A stretch of DNA of 47,442 bases from an uncultured Alphaproteobacteria bacterium (GCA_913051655.1 CAJXHI010000024.1:1-47442); one strand, 5' to 3'. Positions 35,755 through 44,107 are shown, counted from the stretch's first letter. Made by a program: numbers and translations. The notes: generated by a model from the letters alone, not told the origin.

Positions 35755-36555
35755 TCATAAAGCGGTGGCTTCATACTCCTTACCGGTCTTTGCTCCTGTG
35801 ATATATGCCACCACATCCTGTGGGTTTGTCTCTTCCCGGCGAAGGTTGCCACAGATACGTCCTCGGCGAAAGACAACGATACGGTCAACAAGGTCAAAGA
35901 CCTGCCGCATATTGTGGCTTATAAGAATTAACGGTTCGCCATTTTGTTTTAGTGCTTTGATAATAGCTTCCACTTGTGTCGTCTCCTGCACGCCTAGCGC
36001 AGCTGTTGGTTCATCCATGATGGTCAATTTGGAATGGAAAGACGCAGTTCTTGCAATGGAAACGCACTGTCTTTGTCCGCCTGACATATACCGGATTGTA
36101 TTGCGTATATTAGGGATTTTTACAGCGGTTCTGTTTAACCCATCGATCGTGGCTTGACGCATGCCTTTGTAGTCCAAGATCCTAAAAGGTCCCAGCCAGT
36201 CAAATTTCGTCATTTCACGGCCAAGAAAAATATTGTCTGGGACGTCGAGATCATCGGCCAAGGCAAGCGTCTGAAACACGGTTTCTATTCCTGCCTCCCG
36301 AGCTTCCAGTGGTCCGGTAAAATTAACACTCTGTCCATCAAATATGATGTCTCCACGTGTACGCTGTTCAACACCAGTAATCTGACGGACAAAGGTCGAT
36401 TTTCCTGCCCCGTTATCGCCTACAATGGCCACATGTTCGCCTTTTCGTAATTTGAAGTTAGCACTTTCAAGCGCGTGGACACCGCCGTAGTGTTTTGTTA
36501 GACCTTGGGTTTCGAGAATGACATCGCTTTGGCCGCTTGTTGTTACATTGTCCAT
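35755..36555 (-). CDS. ribose/inositol-type ABC transporter ATPase (single domain)
   Basis: ATG 36555 (MDNVTTSGQSD) follows AAGGGA; an upstream start at 36603 would overlap the permease. The 266-residue protein has one ABC domain: Walker A VGDNGAGKSTF, signature YMSGGQRQCVSIAR, Walker B LTIMDEPTAALG and the switch His in LILISHNM. RbsA-type ATPases usually carry two such domains in ~500 residues; here it is a single-domain form that must dimerise. It pairs with the permease and binding protein just upstream in the operon. Confidence 0.92.
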   Translation of the reverse strand: MDNVTTSGQSDVILETQGLTKHYGGVHALESANFKLRKGEHVAIVGDNGAGKSTFVRQITGVEQRTRGDIIFDGQSVNFTGPLEAREAGIETVFQTLALADDLDVPDNIFLGREMTKFDWLGPFRILDYKGMRQATIDGLNRTAVKIPNIRNTIRYMSGGQRQCVSIARTASFHSKLTIMDEPTAALGVQETTQVEAIIKALKQNGEPLILISHNMRQVFDLVDRIVVFRRGRICGNLRREETNPQDVVAYITGAKTGKEYEATAL

Positions 36556-36572
36556 AAGAAATCCCTTCTCAC

Positions 36573-37673
36573 CTACCGCGAAGCTGTATTTTTTTGCCGC
36601 CATTGATCTAGCACCACCGCAGCAATAATAATCGCACCCATGGCAATCAACTGATAGGATCCATCGAGTTTGATATAGGTAAATCCCGATCGGATTACAC
36701 CAATAACCATAGCTCCAAGCACTGTGCCAATGATGGAGCCGCGGCCTCCTGCTAGGCTGATCCCACCTATAACTGCCATTGCGATGGCGAAAAGTTCATA
36801 AAATTCGCCCATGCCGGCCTGTGCAGTCACAGCTTTTGAACTTAGTACAACTCCTGCAAAAGCAGCGAGCGTGGATGCGATAGTATAAACAAGGATCTTG
36901 TGACGTTTAACATTGATACCTGACATACGTGCCGCTTCTTCATTTGAACCGATAGCATATGTATGTTTGCCGTAAACAGTGAAACTCATAATAAACTGGA
37001 AAATAATCGCCAGAAGCACGAACCACACAACGGGCATCATTCCTGAACCGATAAAGGCATATGAGGCTGTTGGGAAAGAGATTGGATTTCCGCCGGACCA
37101 CCAAAGCGCAATGCCGCGACAGATCAAAAACATTCCTAGGGTGGCAATAAAAGGAGGTATGCGGAATAAGGCAATAAACATACCATTAATCGCACCAATT
37201 ATGGCTCCGAAAAGCAATCCTGCAGCTACCGGAATAACCAAGGGAAGGTCCATTGCCCAAGTTCCAAAAACGGCTTTTGGGTTGGGAAAACCGTTGACCA
37301 GTTCTGTTTGCGCCAAACTCATTGCAATCATTGCAGTAGCGGCCACCAATGGACCCGATGACAGGTCAATACCTGCAGTGATAATAACTTGCGTCACACC
37401 TAATGCGATAATGCCGATAATGGCTACCTGAAGGATGATGATTTTCAACCGAGCCTCATTGAAAATACTATCAAAACGATCTTTCGTATCAAACAGAAAG
37501 CTCTGTCCGCGCATATAGGGGGCAACTTGGCCAATAATCTCGAATAATACGATAATGATCACTAGAGCCAATAGAATATTCAGCTCGCTTGGCCATGTTT
37601 TCTTCGATTTATCAAAGCTTAACCCACCGGTGCCGTGACTCGTGTCTGCCAATGCCTTGCCTCCATTTATCAA
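36573..37673 (-). CDS. ribose/inositol-type ABC transporter permease
   Basis: The 366-residue RbsC-like protein has about ten membrane helices, an unusually long polar N-terminus (about 30 residues) and a periplasmic insert near 55-75. Family motifs are GVTQVIITAGIDLSSGPLVA, ALFRIPPFIATLGMF and the ATPase-contact loop YAIGSNEEAARMSGINVKRH. It forms the inner-membrane channel for a carbohydrate. Upstream of it, a hairpin separates it from the binding-protein gene. Confidence 0.92.
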   Translation of the reverse strand: MINGGKALADTSHGTGGLSFDKSKKTWPSELNILLALVIIIVLFEIIGQVAPYMRGQSFLFDTKDRFDSIFNEARLKIIILQVAIIGIIALGVTQVIITAGIDLSSGPLVAATAMIAMSLAQTELVNGFPNPKAVFGTWAMDLPLVIPVAAGLLFGAIIGAINGMFIALFRIPPFIATLGMFLICRGIALWWSGGNPISFPTASYAFIGSGMMPVVWFVLLAIIFQFIMSFTVYGKHTYAIGSNEEAARMSGINVKRHKILVYTIASTLAAFAGVVLSSKAVTAQAGMGEFYELFAIAMAVIGGISLAGGRGSIIGTVLGAMVIGVIRSGFTYIKLDGSYQLIAMGAIIIAAVVLDQWRQKNTASR

Positions 37674-37686
37674 TGCTTTGTTTTAG

Positions 37687-37711
37687 AAAAGGCGGCGCCT
37701 AAGACGCCGCC
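37687..37711 (-). terminator. hairpin between binding-protein and permease genes
   Basis: On the minus strand GGCGGCG, a 7-base loop and CGCCGCC make a perfect 7-bp GC-rich stem followed by TTTT. It lies between the binding-protein stop (37740) and the permease start (37673), so it should act as a partial terminator or 3' protector that favours binding-protein mRNA. Confidence 0.7.
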
Positions 37712-37739
37712 AATCCTAGCTTTGTATCAAAGTATGGCT

Positions 37740-38678
37740 TTAATTCTTATCCATAAAGCCTGCCATGTTTCCTGGTGTCACCAGTACAAATGGGATATAA
37801 ACTTTTTTGTTAACTTTCTCACCTGCAGCCAGTTTAATCGCTGCGTCAATGGAACCGGTGCCCTGACCAACGGAGTCTTGGAACACTGTCACGTCATAAT
37901 CGCCACCTGCCATTGAAAGCAAAGCGTCCTGAGAGGCGTCAACACCACCAACCTGAACGTCAGCCATATCCATGCCTGCAGCTTTCATTGCTTGGATCGC
38001 GCCGATTGCCATTTCGTCGTTGTTGGCGAGAACAAAATCAAATGGATCACCAGAAGACATCCAGTTTGTCATGAGGTCTTGGGCTTCATCACGGGACCAG
38101 TTTGCAGGCGCTTCTGCAATAATTTCCATGAAATTACACATATCCATGCCGATTACATCATAGACGTCTTTAGAGCGCTGCACCGCCGCTTGGTTTGTGA
38201 GCTGACCGTTCATCAGATAACCGCGTGCCTTGTTTCCTTTGCCTTCAGCGCGCAAATTTTTGCAAACTTCAAATGCTGAGAGAGTTCCAGATTCAATTTC
38301 ATTGGAAGCAACAAATGCTTGCGTTGCCGGTAAGTCATTGACGTTGTCGGGTTCACGATTGACATAAACCAGCGGTACGTTGCCGGCAGCGGCTGAAACG
38401 GCAGCGCCAGCAGAGGTATCCACAATGTTAACAATAATGGCGTCAACACCTGAGGCTACAAAGTTTTTCACTTGGTCAATCTGTTTTGCAATATCATCGG
38501 TTGCGTCGACTTGCTGATAGGACAACCCATCAATTGTTCCCGCGTATTCAACCATTCCGTTGCGCAGTACGGTCAACCAGTTGTCATCAAACTTTGAGAA
38601 TGTCGCACCGATTTCTTGTGCGGCGACACTTGTTCCCACTAGTGCTACAAGGCTTGCTGTCAGTAACTGTTTCTTCAT
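37740..38678 (-). CDS. ribose/inositol-type periplasmic sugar-binding protein
   Basis: GGGAGG with good spacing precedes the ATG. The 312-residue protein has a signal peptide (KKQLLTASLVALVGTSVAA, cleaved after AQ near residue 21) and a type I periplasmic-binding fold: EIGATFSKFDDNWLTVLRNG, AIIVNIVDTSAGAAVSAAAG, LVYVNREPD, FVLANNDEMAIGAIQAMKAA and VGGVDASQDAL. These match ribose/galactose/inositol binding proteins. The operator at its promoter links it to the iol genes, so inositol or an inositol derivative is the favoured ligand. First gene of the five-gene operon. Confidence 0.92.
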   Translation of the reverse strand: MKKQLLTASLVALVGTSVAAQEIGATFSKFDDNWLTVLRNGMVEYAGTIDGLSYQQVDATDDIAKQIDQVKNFVASGVDAIIVNIVDTSAGAAVSAAAGNVPLVYVNREPDNVNDLPATQAFVASNEIESGTLSAFEVCKNLRAEGKGNKARGYLMNGQLTNQAAVQRSKDVYDVIGMDMCNFMEIIAEAPANWSRDEAQDLMTNWMSSGDPFDFVLANNDEMAIGAIQAMKAAGMDMADVQVGGVDASQDALLSMAGGDYDVTVFQDSVGQGTGSIDAAIKLAAGEKVNKKVYIPFVLVTPGNMAGFMDKN

Positions 38679-38866
38679 TTAATCCTCCCAAGATTGGTGC
38701 CGGCTCACCGATGAATTCTTACCGGGGCCACGTATGGCCATCTTCTGTTTCAGTAGAGTGGGCAATTTAAATTCGCGATCGCTTTACGCGGTCACCGATG
38801 AATAACCTATCCACTGGGTTCCCGCGCTAAGAATTGCGCAGGTGCCTTCAGAGAGTCAATACCTTT

Positions 38867-38882
38867 TTGCAACCGGTTGCAG
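38867..38882. promoter_or_regulatory. LacI-type operator upstream of sugar ABC operon
   Basis: TTGCAACCGGTTGCAG matches the iolD-iolG operator at 15 of 16 positions. It lies just after the predicted -10 box of the minus-strand promoter, over the expected start site, about 190 bases before the binding-protein gene. Confidence 0.85.
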
Positions 38883-38890
38883 AATTTTAT

Positions 38891-38920
38891 TTAATAGACT
38901 AACGGCTGTGTTTTATGCAA
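38891..38920 (-). promoter_or_regulatory. predicted promoter of the sugar ABC operon
   Basis: On the minus strand TTGCAT (38915-38920), an 18-base spacer and TATTAA (38891-38896) form a sigma-70-like pair. The start would fall at about 38,884, leaving a leader of roughly 200 bases before the binding-protein gene. Confidence 0.5.
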
Positions 38921-38947
38921 GTATTAGTAATATGCTTGGCTACAAAT

Positions 38948-40678
38948 TCAGTATATTTCTGGTTCATAAACGGGCGAACCAAAGTCAGTGCGTAAAAAAT
39001 CAAAGTCACACCCCTTATCAGCTTGTTCAATATGTTGAAGATACATATACCCGTATCCTCTTTCGAATCTTGGTTTCGGAGGAATCCAAGCCTTCCGCCG
39101 TACTTGCATTTCCACTTCATCCAGATCGACATTAAGATGGCGGTTGGGAATATCCAACTCAATAATATCTCCGGTTTTGATAAGAGCCAGTGGACCTCCC
39201 ACAAAAGACTCAGGGGCAACATGTAAAATACAGGCTCCATAAGAAGTCCCCGACATACGTGCGTCACTCAAGCGTAGCATGTCCCGATATCCCTGTTTTA
39301 AAAGTGACTTGGGCAGGGGAATCATCCCCCATTCTGGCATCCCTGGCCCGCCTTTTGGTCCAGCGTTACGCAGCACCAAAATGTGATCTGGGCTCATAGG
39401 ATAATCTTCGTCATCTATGATTTTTTTCAATTCTTGATAATTGTCAGCAACAATCGCAGGCCCACTGTGTTTTTGGAATCTTTGATCCATTGCGACCGGT
39501 TTGATAACTGCCCCGGCTGGGGCCAGATTGCCTTTAAGAACGGCAAGTGATCCTTCATGATACACGGGATTACTGAGGGGGCGTATGACATCGGTGTTAT
39601 AATTAATTGCGCCCTCAAGGTTCTCTTTTAGTGAAGTCCCGCTTACCGTTAAAACGTTCAGATCAAGCTTATCACCGAGCTCCAGCATAAGCGCGCGTAA
39701 TCCGCCCGCATAAAAAAAGTCTTCCATCAAATACTCTGTTCCTGACGGACGAATATTTGCAATTACAGGTGTGTTACGTCCAATTTTGTCAAGGTCATCC
39801 AAAGTCAAATTGACGCCGGCACGTCTTGCCATCGCAATTAGATGAATGATCGCATTTGTTGAACATCCGGTGGCCATTGCTACCGTGACAGCATTACGCG
39901 TGCTGGCTTCTGTCATAATTTTGTCCGGTGTCAGATCCTCCCAAACCATCTCTACCACGCGTCGCCCACAGGCAGCAGCCATTCGTTTGTGGCTTGCATC
40001 TGCGGCTGGGATTGAAGAAGCCCCGCTCAGTGTCAAGCCCCAACCATCAGCAATACTCATCATGGTAGATGCCGTTCCCATTGTCATACAAGTACCGTAA
40101 CTGCGCGCAATACCGCCCTGTACGCCATCCCATTGTTCTTTACTGATATTTTCCGCTCGCCGTTCGTCCCAATATTTCCAGACATCAGTTCCAGAGCCTA
40201 GTTTCTCGCCTGCATAATTGCCCGCCAACATCGCTCCGGCTGGTAGGTAAATAAAAGGAAGACCCATGCTAAGCGCGCCCATTACAAGCGCCGGTGTTGA
40301 TTTATCACATCCACCCATTAATACGGCCCCGTCAATGGGATGCGAACGAAGAGTCTCCTCAACCTCTATCGCGCCCATATTGCGATAGAGCATAGAGGTG
40401 GGTTTTAAAAATTGTTCTGCAAAGGAATGCACGGGCATTTCAACAGGCATGCCGCCACTTTGATAAACCCCTTTTTTCACGAATTCAGCTCGATCTCGCA
40501 AATGATGATGACAGGGGGAAAGATCTGACCAGGTGTTGATGATGGCTATGATGGGTTTGCCGTCCCAATCGGCGCCGTCTAACCCCATCTGCATCGCGCG
40601 GGATCGGTGCCCCATAGAACGTAGGTCATCCGGCGCAAACCAACGTGCAGAGCGCAGTTCTTTTGGTGTCTTGGCCAT
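38948..40678 (-). CDS. IlvD/Edd-family sugar-acid dehydratase
   Basis: ATG 40678 (MAKTPKELRSARWFAPDDLR) fits the family start better than the in-frame ATG 33 bases upstream. The 576-residue protein keeps the three cluster Cys of [2Fe-2S] dehydratases: C56 (LSPCHHHL), C124 (GGCDKSTPA) and C197 (SYGTCMTMG), as well as GTSYGACILHVAPE near the C-terminus. The close fit to arabinonate/xylonate-type dehydratases, including the MGHRSRAMQMG start, favours a sugar-acid substrate over branched-chain dihydroxy acids. Monocistronic, upstream of the transporter operon. A degenerate half operator lies about 75 bases upstream. Confidence 0.88.
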   Translation of the reverse strand: MAKTPKELRSARWFAPDDLRSMGHRSRAMQMGLDGADWDGKPIIAIINTWSDLSPCHHHLRDRAEFVKKGVYQSGGMPVEMPVHSFAEQFLKPTSMLYRNMGAIEVEETLRSHPIDGAVLMGGCDKSTPALVMGALSMGLPFIYLPAGAMLAGNYAGEKLGSGTDVWKYWDERRAENISKEQWDGVQGGIARSYGTCMTMGTASTMMSIADGWGLTLSGASSIPAADASHKRMAAACGRRVVEMVWEDLTPDKIMTEASTRNAVTVAMATGCSTNAIIHLIAMARRAGVNLTLDDLDKIGRNTPVIANIRPSGTEYLMEDFFYAGGLRALMLELGDKLDLNVLTVSGTSLKENLEGAINYNTDVIRPLSNPVYHEGSLAVLKGNLAPAGAVIKPVAMDQRFQKHSGPAIVADNYQELKKIIDDEDYPMSPDHILVLRNAGPKGGPGMPEWGMIPLPKSLLKQGYRDMLRLSDARMSGTSYGACILHVAPESFVGGPLALIKTGDIIELDIPNRHLNVDLDEVEMQVRRKAWIPPKPRFERGYGYMYLQHIEQADKGCDFDFLRTDFGSPVYEPEIY

Positions 40679-40751
40679 GGAACAGGCCCTTTCAACTTGG
40701 CGAACGTTCACAAACAGTAACGCTGTGTAATGCTACGGTGTCTAGACCTTG

Positions 40752-40767
40752 TTGCAAGCGGAAAAAG
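40752..40767. promoter_or_regulatory. degenerate LacI-type half operator near dehydratase promoter
   Basis: TTGCAAGCGG matches one half of the 16-bp operator at 9 of 10 positions, while the other half is lost (AAAAAG instead of TTGCAA). It might be a weak or decayed regulator site for the dehydratase gene, or chance. Confidence 0.3.
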
Positions 40768-41005
40768 TCACAGTGAATATAGGACTTAATAACTATGTTC
40801 GTAAGACGCATACTTGACCTGACATATTAGATCTTTAAATCATATAATTATGAGTTGTCAAACGCACCGTGAACGTCAAAAAGTGATTTGGAATAAACGC
40901 TTAGATCTGAATTATATAGTACTTTTCGCAGCTTTGCGTGCTACAGACGGCATCGGAGGAAGAGTAATCTAAGATTTGATTTCAAAAAATTAATGGGAAC
41001 AGAAA

Positions 41006-41944
41006 ATGGTATGCAATCACACGATTCACAGACACAACCATCATTTTGGCTGGGATAACTCCATCGAACCCACCTTATTCGTTTCGCCCGGCCAAAGCGT
41101 AGAAATAGAAACCATTGATAGCTCAGGTGGACAGTTAAACGCCGGTTCAACGCTAAGCGATCTGTCTGCGTTATCTTTCGACAAAGTGAACCCTGTCACC
41201 GGCCCAATATATATCGAAGGCGCAAAATCAGGCGATGCGGTGGCCGTTACGTTTTTGAATTTTCAATCTTCTGGTTGGGGATGGACAGCAAATATCCCTG
41301 GTTTTGGCTTATTAGCTGATCAATTCACAGATCCCGCCCTTCATGTCTGGAAATATGACAGTGTTTCCATGAAACCCACTTTGTATGGACCTGGGGGCAA
41401 AGTGCCCTTGAAACCCTTTGTAGGAACCATCGGGCTCGCATTACAAGAAAAGGGGCTGCATTCAGTGGTGCCACCACGTCGAGTTGGCGGCAACCTTGAT
41501 ATAAGGGACAATTCGGTTGGAACAACCCTCTATCTTCCTGTGGAGGTGGCCGGTGGTTTCCTTTCCTTAGGCGACACGCATGCGGCGCAAGGCGATGGGG
41601 AAATCTGTGGTACAGCTATCGAGAGCCCGATGACAGTCGCAGTTAAAATTGATCTTATTAAACACGCTAACTTTGACTTTCCGCGATTTGAAACCGACGG
41701 TCCTGTAACCCGACATCTCGATGAAAAAGGCTATAAAGCGACGACTGGCATTGGTGAGGATTTGATGCAGGCTGCCAAAGACGCGGTATCTGGAATGATT
41801 GACTGGGTATCTGTCACAACGGGTATGAGCGCACTTGAAGCCTACATGTTATGTTCGGTTTGTGGCGATTTGAGAATCAGTGAAATCGTCGATATGCCCA
41901 ATTGGACTGTGTCCTTTTATTTCCCTAAATCGGTTCTAGCGTAA
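41006..41944 (+). CDS. acetamidase/formamidase family protein
   Basis: The 312-residue FmdA/AmdA-type protein begins with a His-rich N-terminus (HRHNHHFGWDNS) as is usual, and has GPIYIEGAKSGDAVAVTFLN, PFVGTIGLALQEKG, PRRVGGNLDIRDNSVGTTLY and GDTHAAQGDGEICGTAIES, the metal-binding core of the family. It hydrolyses a small amide to an acid and ammonia. The gene is divergent from the dehydratase gene and has no other partner, so its substrate is open. Confidence 0.9.
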   Translation: MVCNHTIHRHNHHFGWDNSIEPTLFVSPGQSVEIETIDSSGGQLNAGSTLSDLSALSFDKVNPVTGPIYIEGAKSGDAVAVTFLNFQSSGWGWTANIPGFGLLADQFTDPALHVWKYDSVSMKPTLYGPGGKVPLKPFVGTIGLALQEKGLHSVVPPRRVGGNLDIRDNSVGTTLYLPVEVAGGFLSLGDTHAAQGDGEICGTAIESPMTVAVKIDLIKHANFDFPRFETDGPVTRHLDEKGYKATTGIGEDLMQAAKDAVSGMIDWVSVTTGMSALEAYMLCSVCGDLRISEIVDMPNWTVSFYFPKSVLA

Positions 41945-41993
41945 ACGAATATGTCTCAGATTAAGATATGAGTATTACGCGCTACTGCCTGGT

Positions 41994-42054
41994 AAAAAAA
42001 TGGCCGAGACAAGCTCGGCCACAGTCCAACAGGGAGGTTACTCGGTTGAGTAAT
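41994..42054 (-). ncRNA. candidate small RNA with anti-SD-like linker
   Basis: Read on the minus strand, a start near 42054 gives a 5' hairpin TTACTC-AACC-GAGTAA, a single-stranded linker containing CCTCCCTG, and a terminator hairpin TGGCCGAG-CTTGT-CTCGGCCA followed by seven T (forward 41994-42000). The RNA would be about 61 nt. No minus-strand protein gene lies upstream that would need this terminator. The CCTCCC stretch could pair with ribosome binding sites, as in several alphaproteobacterial small RNAs. I cannot match it to a named family. Confidence 0.55.
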
Positions 42055-42061
42055 AGGATTT

Positions 42062-42090
42062 AAAATAGGTAGTCATTCTGCTAAGGCAAG
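42062..42090 (-). promoter_or_regulatory. predicted promoter of the candidate small RNA
   Basis: On the minus strand CTTGCC (42085-42090), a 17-base spacer and TATTTT (42062-42067) precede the predicted RNA start by about seven bases. The -35 box is a partial match. Confidence 0.45.
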
Positions 42091-42534
42091 CCACTGACGA
42101 ACATAGCTGTTATGCCCTTCGTGCATAGCTGAAAAATTTGTCCCAAATAAAAAAATATGGCAAAATTTTAAAAATACTTTGGACTGGCCAAAACTAAATT
42201 TGGCAATTTTCTTGAAAGAGCCGATGTGCAAAAGGTGGCCATAAAACATCTGTAGAAGCGTTATTAATCATTTCAAATAATACGAAATTTTAAGTAGAAA
42301 AACGGAGAGTCATCGAAGTCGTTAGCCCTCTATTTTTCCCTCGCTGCCGGATGTAAGCGAGCTTATTGTTTTCAGCTTACTAGGGATGGTATGTTGTTGC
42401 CGAATTGCTTAGGATGCTGTTTACCTAAGCTAAAAGCCGTGATTTTTGCACAGTATGAGGAATTGGCTTTTGAAAACTTCAGTTTTATCACAATCAATTT
42501 CGTCTTCGTCATGGCATGAGATCCGGTCCATAGA

Positions 42535-43704
42535 ATGTGGCTTAGAAATGAAGCTATTCGTCAGCTTCAGTTTTTTTCAGCCAGTTTGGCTCCGACAGGG
42601 CAATTTCGTAGCTTGAATTGGGACGGGTCAGAGATTGTAGGCGCACCGCAAGAGCTGCACGCCACAACTCGATTGATTCATTCTTATGCACTTGGAAAGC
42701 AGATTGGTTTTGATGAGGGTGACGCGATCGTATTGGCGGGCCTTGAGAACCTTGAAAAAGGGCACAGGGATCCGAAGAACGGGGGCTACATATGGTCTTT
42801 TGATGAAAGCGGACCCTGTAATACTTTGAAGCTTGCGTATGGGTATGTTTTCATTTTGCTCGCAGCTGCGAGTGCATTGCAAGCCGGTTTTGAGGAGGCA
42901 GACAATCTTATAAAAGAAATCTCTCAGATACTTGATGAGCATTTCTGGGATGATACCATTGGGCGTTTCAAAGAAGAATATAAAAGAGATTGGACGTCTT
43001 TTTCTTCTTATCGTGGCATGAATGCAAATATGCATGGCAGCGAAGCTTTACTTGCTGCTTATGAAGTGACGCAGGATCGCGTGTTTCTGGATCGAGCCGG
43101 TAGCATAATTAATTTTTTCGTTGGTACAGTTGCACCGCAATACAATTGGCGTATCCCAGAACACTATCATTTGGATTGGACAATTGATCAGGAATATCAG
43201 GGGGATCCTATGTTTCGACCTGCTGGGACGACGCCAGGTCACTCTTTTGAATTTGCACGCCTTAGACTGCAATATTGGGATTTGTTGGGACGTCCGGATG
43301 ACTCTGCCGTTGTTGAGGCACGCCACTTGATTGAAACGGCACTTAATGACGCTTGGCTACCAGAGGGCGGTTTTTGTTATACAATGGGAAATCGAGGAAA
43401 AATCAAAAACCGAGACCGTTTCTGGTGGCCAGTGACTGAGGCGATTGGAGCCGTTTCCGTGTTGACGCGGGTTGATCCGAGACCCGAAAATGAAGCGTGG
43501 TATCGAAAACTATGGGAGTTTGCGAACCGATATTTTATCGACCATACTTACGGTGGCTGGTTTTGTGTTATTGACGCGAAAAATCGTCCGACTGAGAAGC
43601 AATTTAAAGGAAAACCTGATATATATCACTCTCTTCAGGCTAGCCTTATTCCTTTGGTGTCAGAGATATCTAATCTGCATAAAGGTTTGCGTGAAGTTTC
43701 ATAA
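42535..43704 (+). CDS. AGE-family sugar isomerase/epimerase (N-terminus possibly frameshifted)
   Basis: The 389-residue protein is an (alpha/alpha)6-barrel of the N-acylglucosamine 2-epimerase family, closest in pattern to YihS/mannose isomerases. Motifs: ELHATTRLIHSYALG (Arg near 46), YRGMNANMHGSEALLAAYE (H167), GTTPGHSFEFARLRL (H236) and GKPDIYHSLQASLIP. YihS-type proteins are about 413 residues and have some 12 residues before the WL corresponding to W2-L3 here. Those residues appear in another frame just upstream (SSSWHEIRSIE, with a potential ATG at 42455), so one base may have been lost at about 42,533-42,535. It should interconvert aldose and ketose sugars. Confidence 0.82.
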   Translation: MWLRNEAIRQLQFFSASLAPTGQFRSLNWDGSEIVGAPQELHATTRLIHSYALGKQIGFDEGDAIVLAGLENLEKGHRDPKNGGYIWSFDESGPCNTLKLAYGYVFILLAAASALQAGFEEADNLIKEISQILDEHFWDDTIGRFKEEYKRDWTSFSSYRGMNANMHGSEALLAAYEVTQDRVFLDRAGSIINFFVGTVAPQYNWRIPEHYHLDWTIDQEYQGDPMFRPAGTTPGHSFEFARLRLQYWDLLGRPDDSAVVEARHLIETALNDAWLPEGGFCYTMGNRGKIKNRDRFWWPVTEAIGAVSVLTRVDPRPENEAWYRKLWEFANRYFIDHTYGGWFCVIDAKNRPTEKQFKGKPDIYHSLQASLIPLVSEISNLHKGLREVS

Positions 43705-44107
43705 ATGTTTGAAAACTTAGATTTACCTATTTTCCTCCTGATGAGCTATTTCAAAGCGAAGAGTAAAAATCGCCGTTGCTAAAAATGCTTTTCTTAAGAA
43801 TTTTCAATTCGTAACTCGAATATCTGTTTTAACATCGGGAGATTTGTAGTTGAAATTACATCAATCGAAACCTCAAAAATTTTTCTTTTTGTAAAGCTTG
43901 AAAAGGGACTTATCTGTTGTGTTTATTGAAAATAAATAATCAACTTTTAACATACGTTATACATTGGATAGAATTTTAAGGAGTGTTTTCTCTCTGTGTC
44001 ATCGTGCGTAGAACTTTATTGAAACCGTGTTTGAATACGTAAATCCGCGACAGAAAACAGGCGTCGGTATTTGTTTAAGGTACTCAATCTTGGGTGCAGT
44101 CCGCAGC
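43705..44107. other. gap between convergent AGE-family and cobF genes
   Basis: About 400 AT-rich bases with no supported gene. A 10-base inverted pair GCGACAGAAA (44047-44056) and TTTCTGTCGC (44111-44120) spans the cobF end with a 54-base loop; with no T run its role is unclear. Confidence 0.45.

Larger units (their letters stand above)
41945..42534. other. gap with candidate small RNA and frameshifted 5' end of next gene
   Basis: No intact protein gene. The left part holds the candidate small RNA (41994-42054) and its promoter. The middle is AT-rich with nothing recognised. The last 80 bases (42455-42535) contain, in another frame, a peptide that looks like the missing N-terminus of the downstream AGE-family protein. 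Confidence 0.5.

Noticed and set aside
38891..38947. CRISPR-like or phage attachment repeats near the operators
   Set aside because: Only two palindromes, far apart and at promoters; no spacer array, integrase or direct-repeat pair is present.
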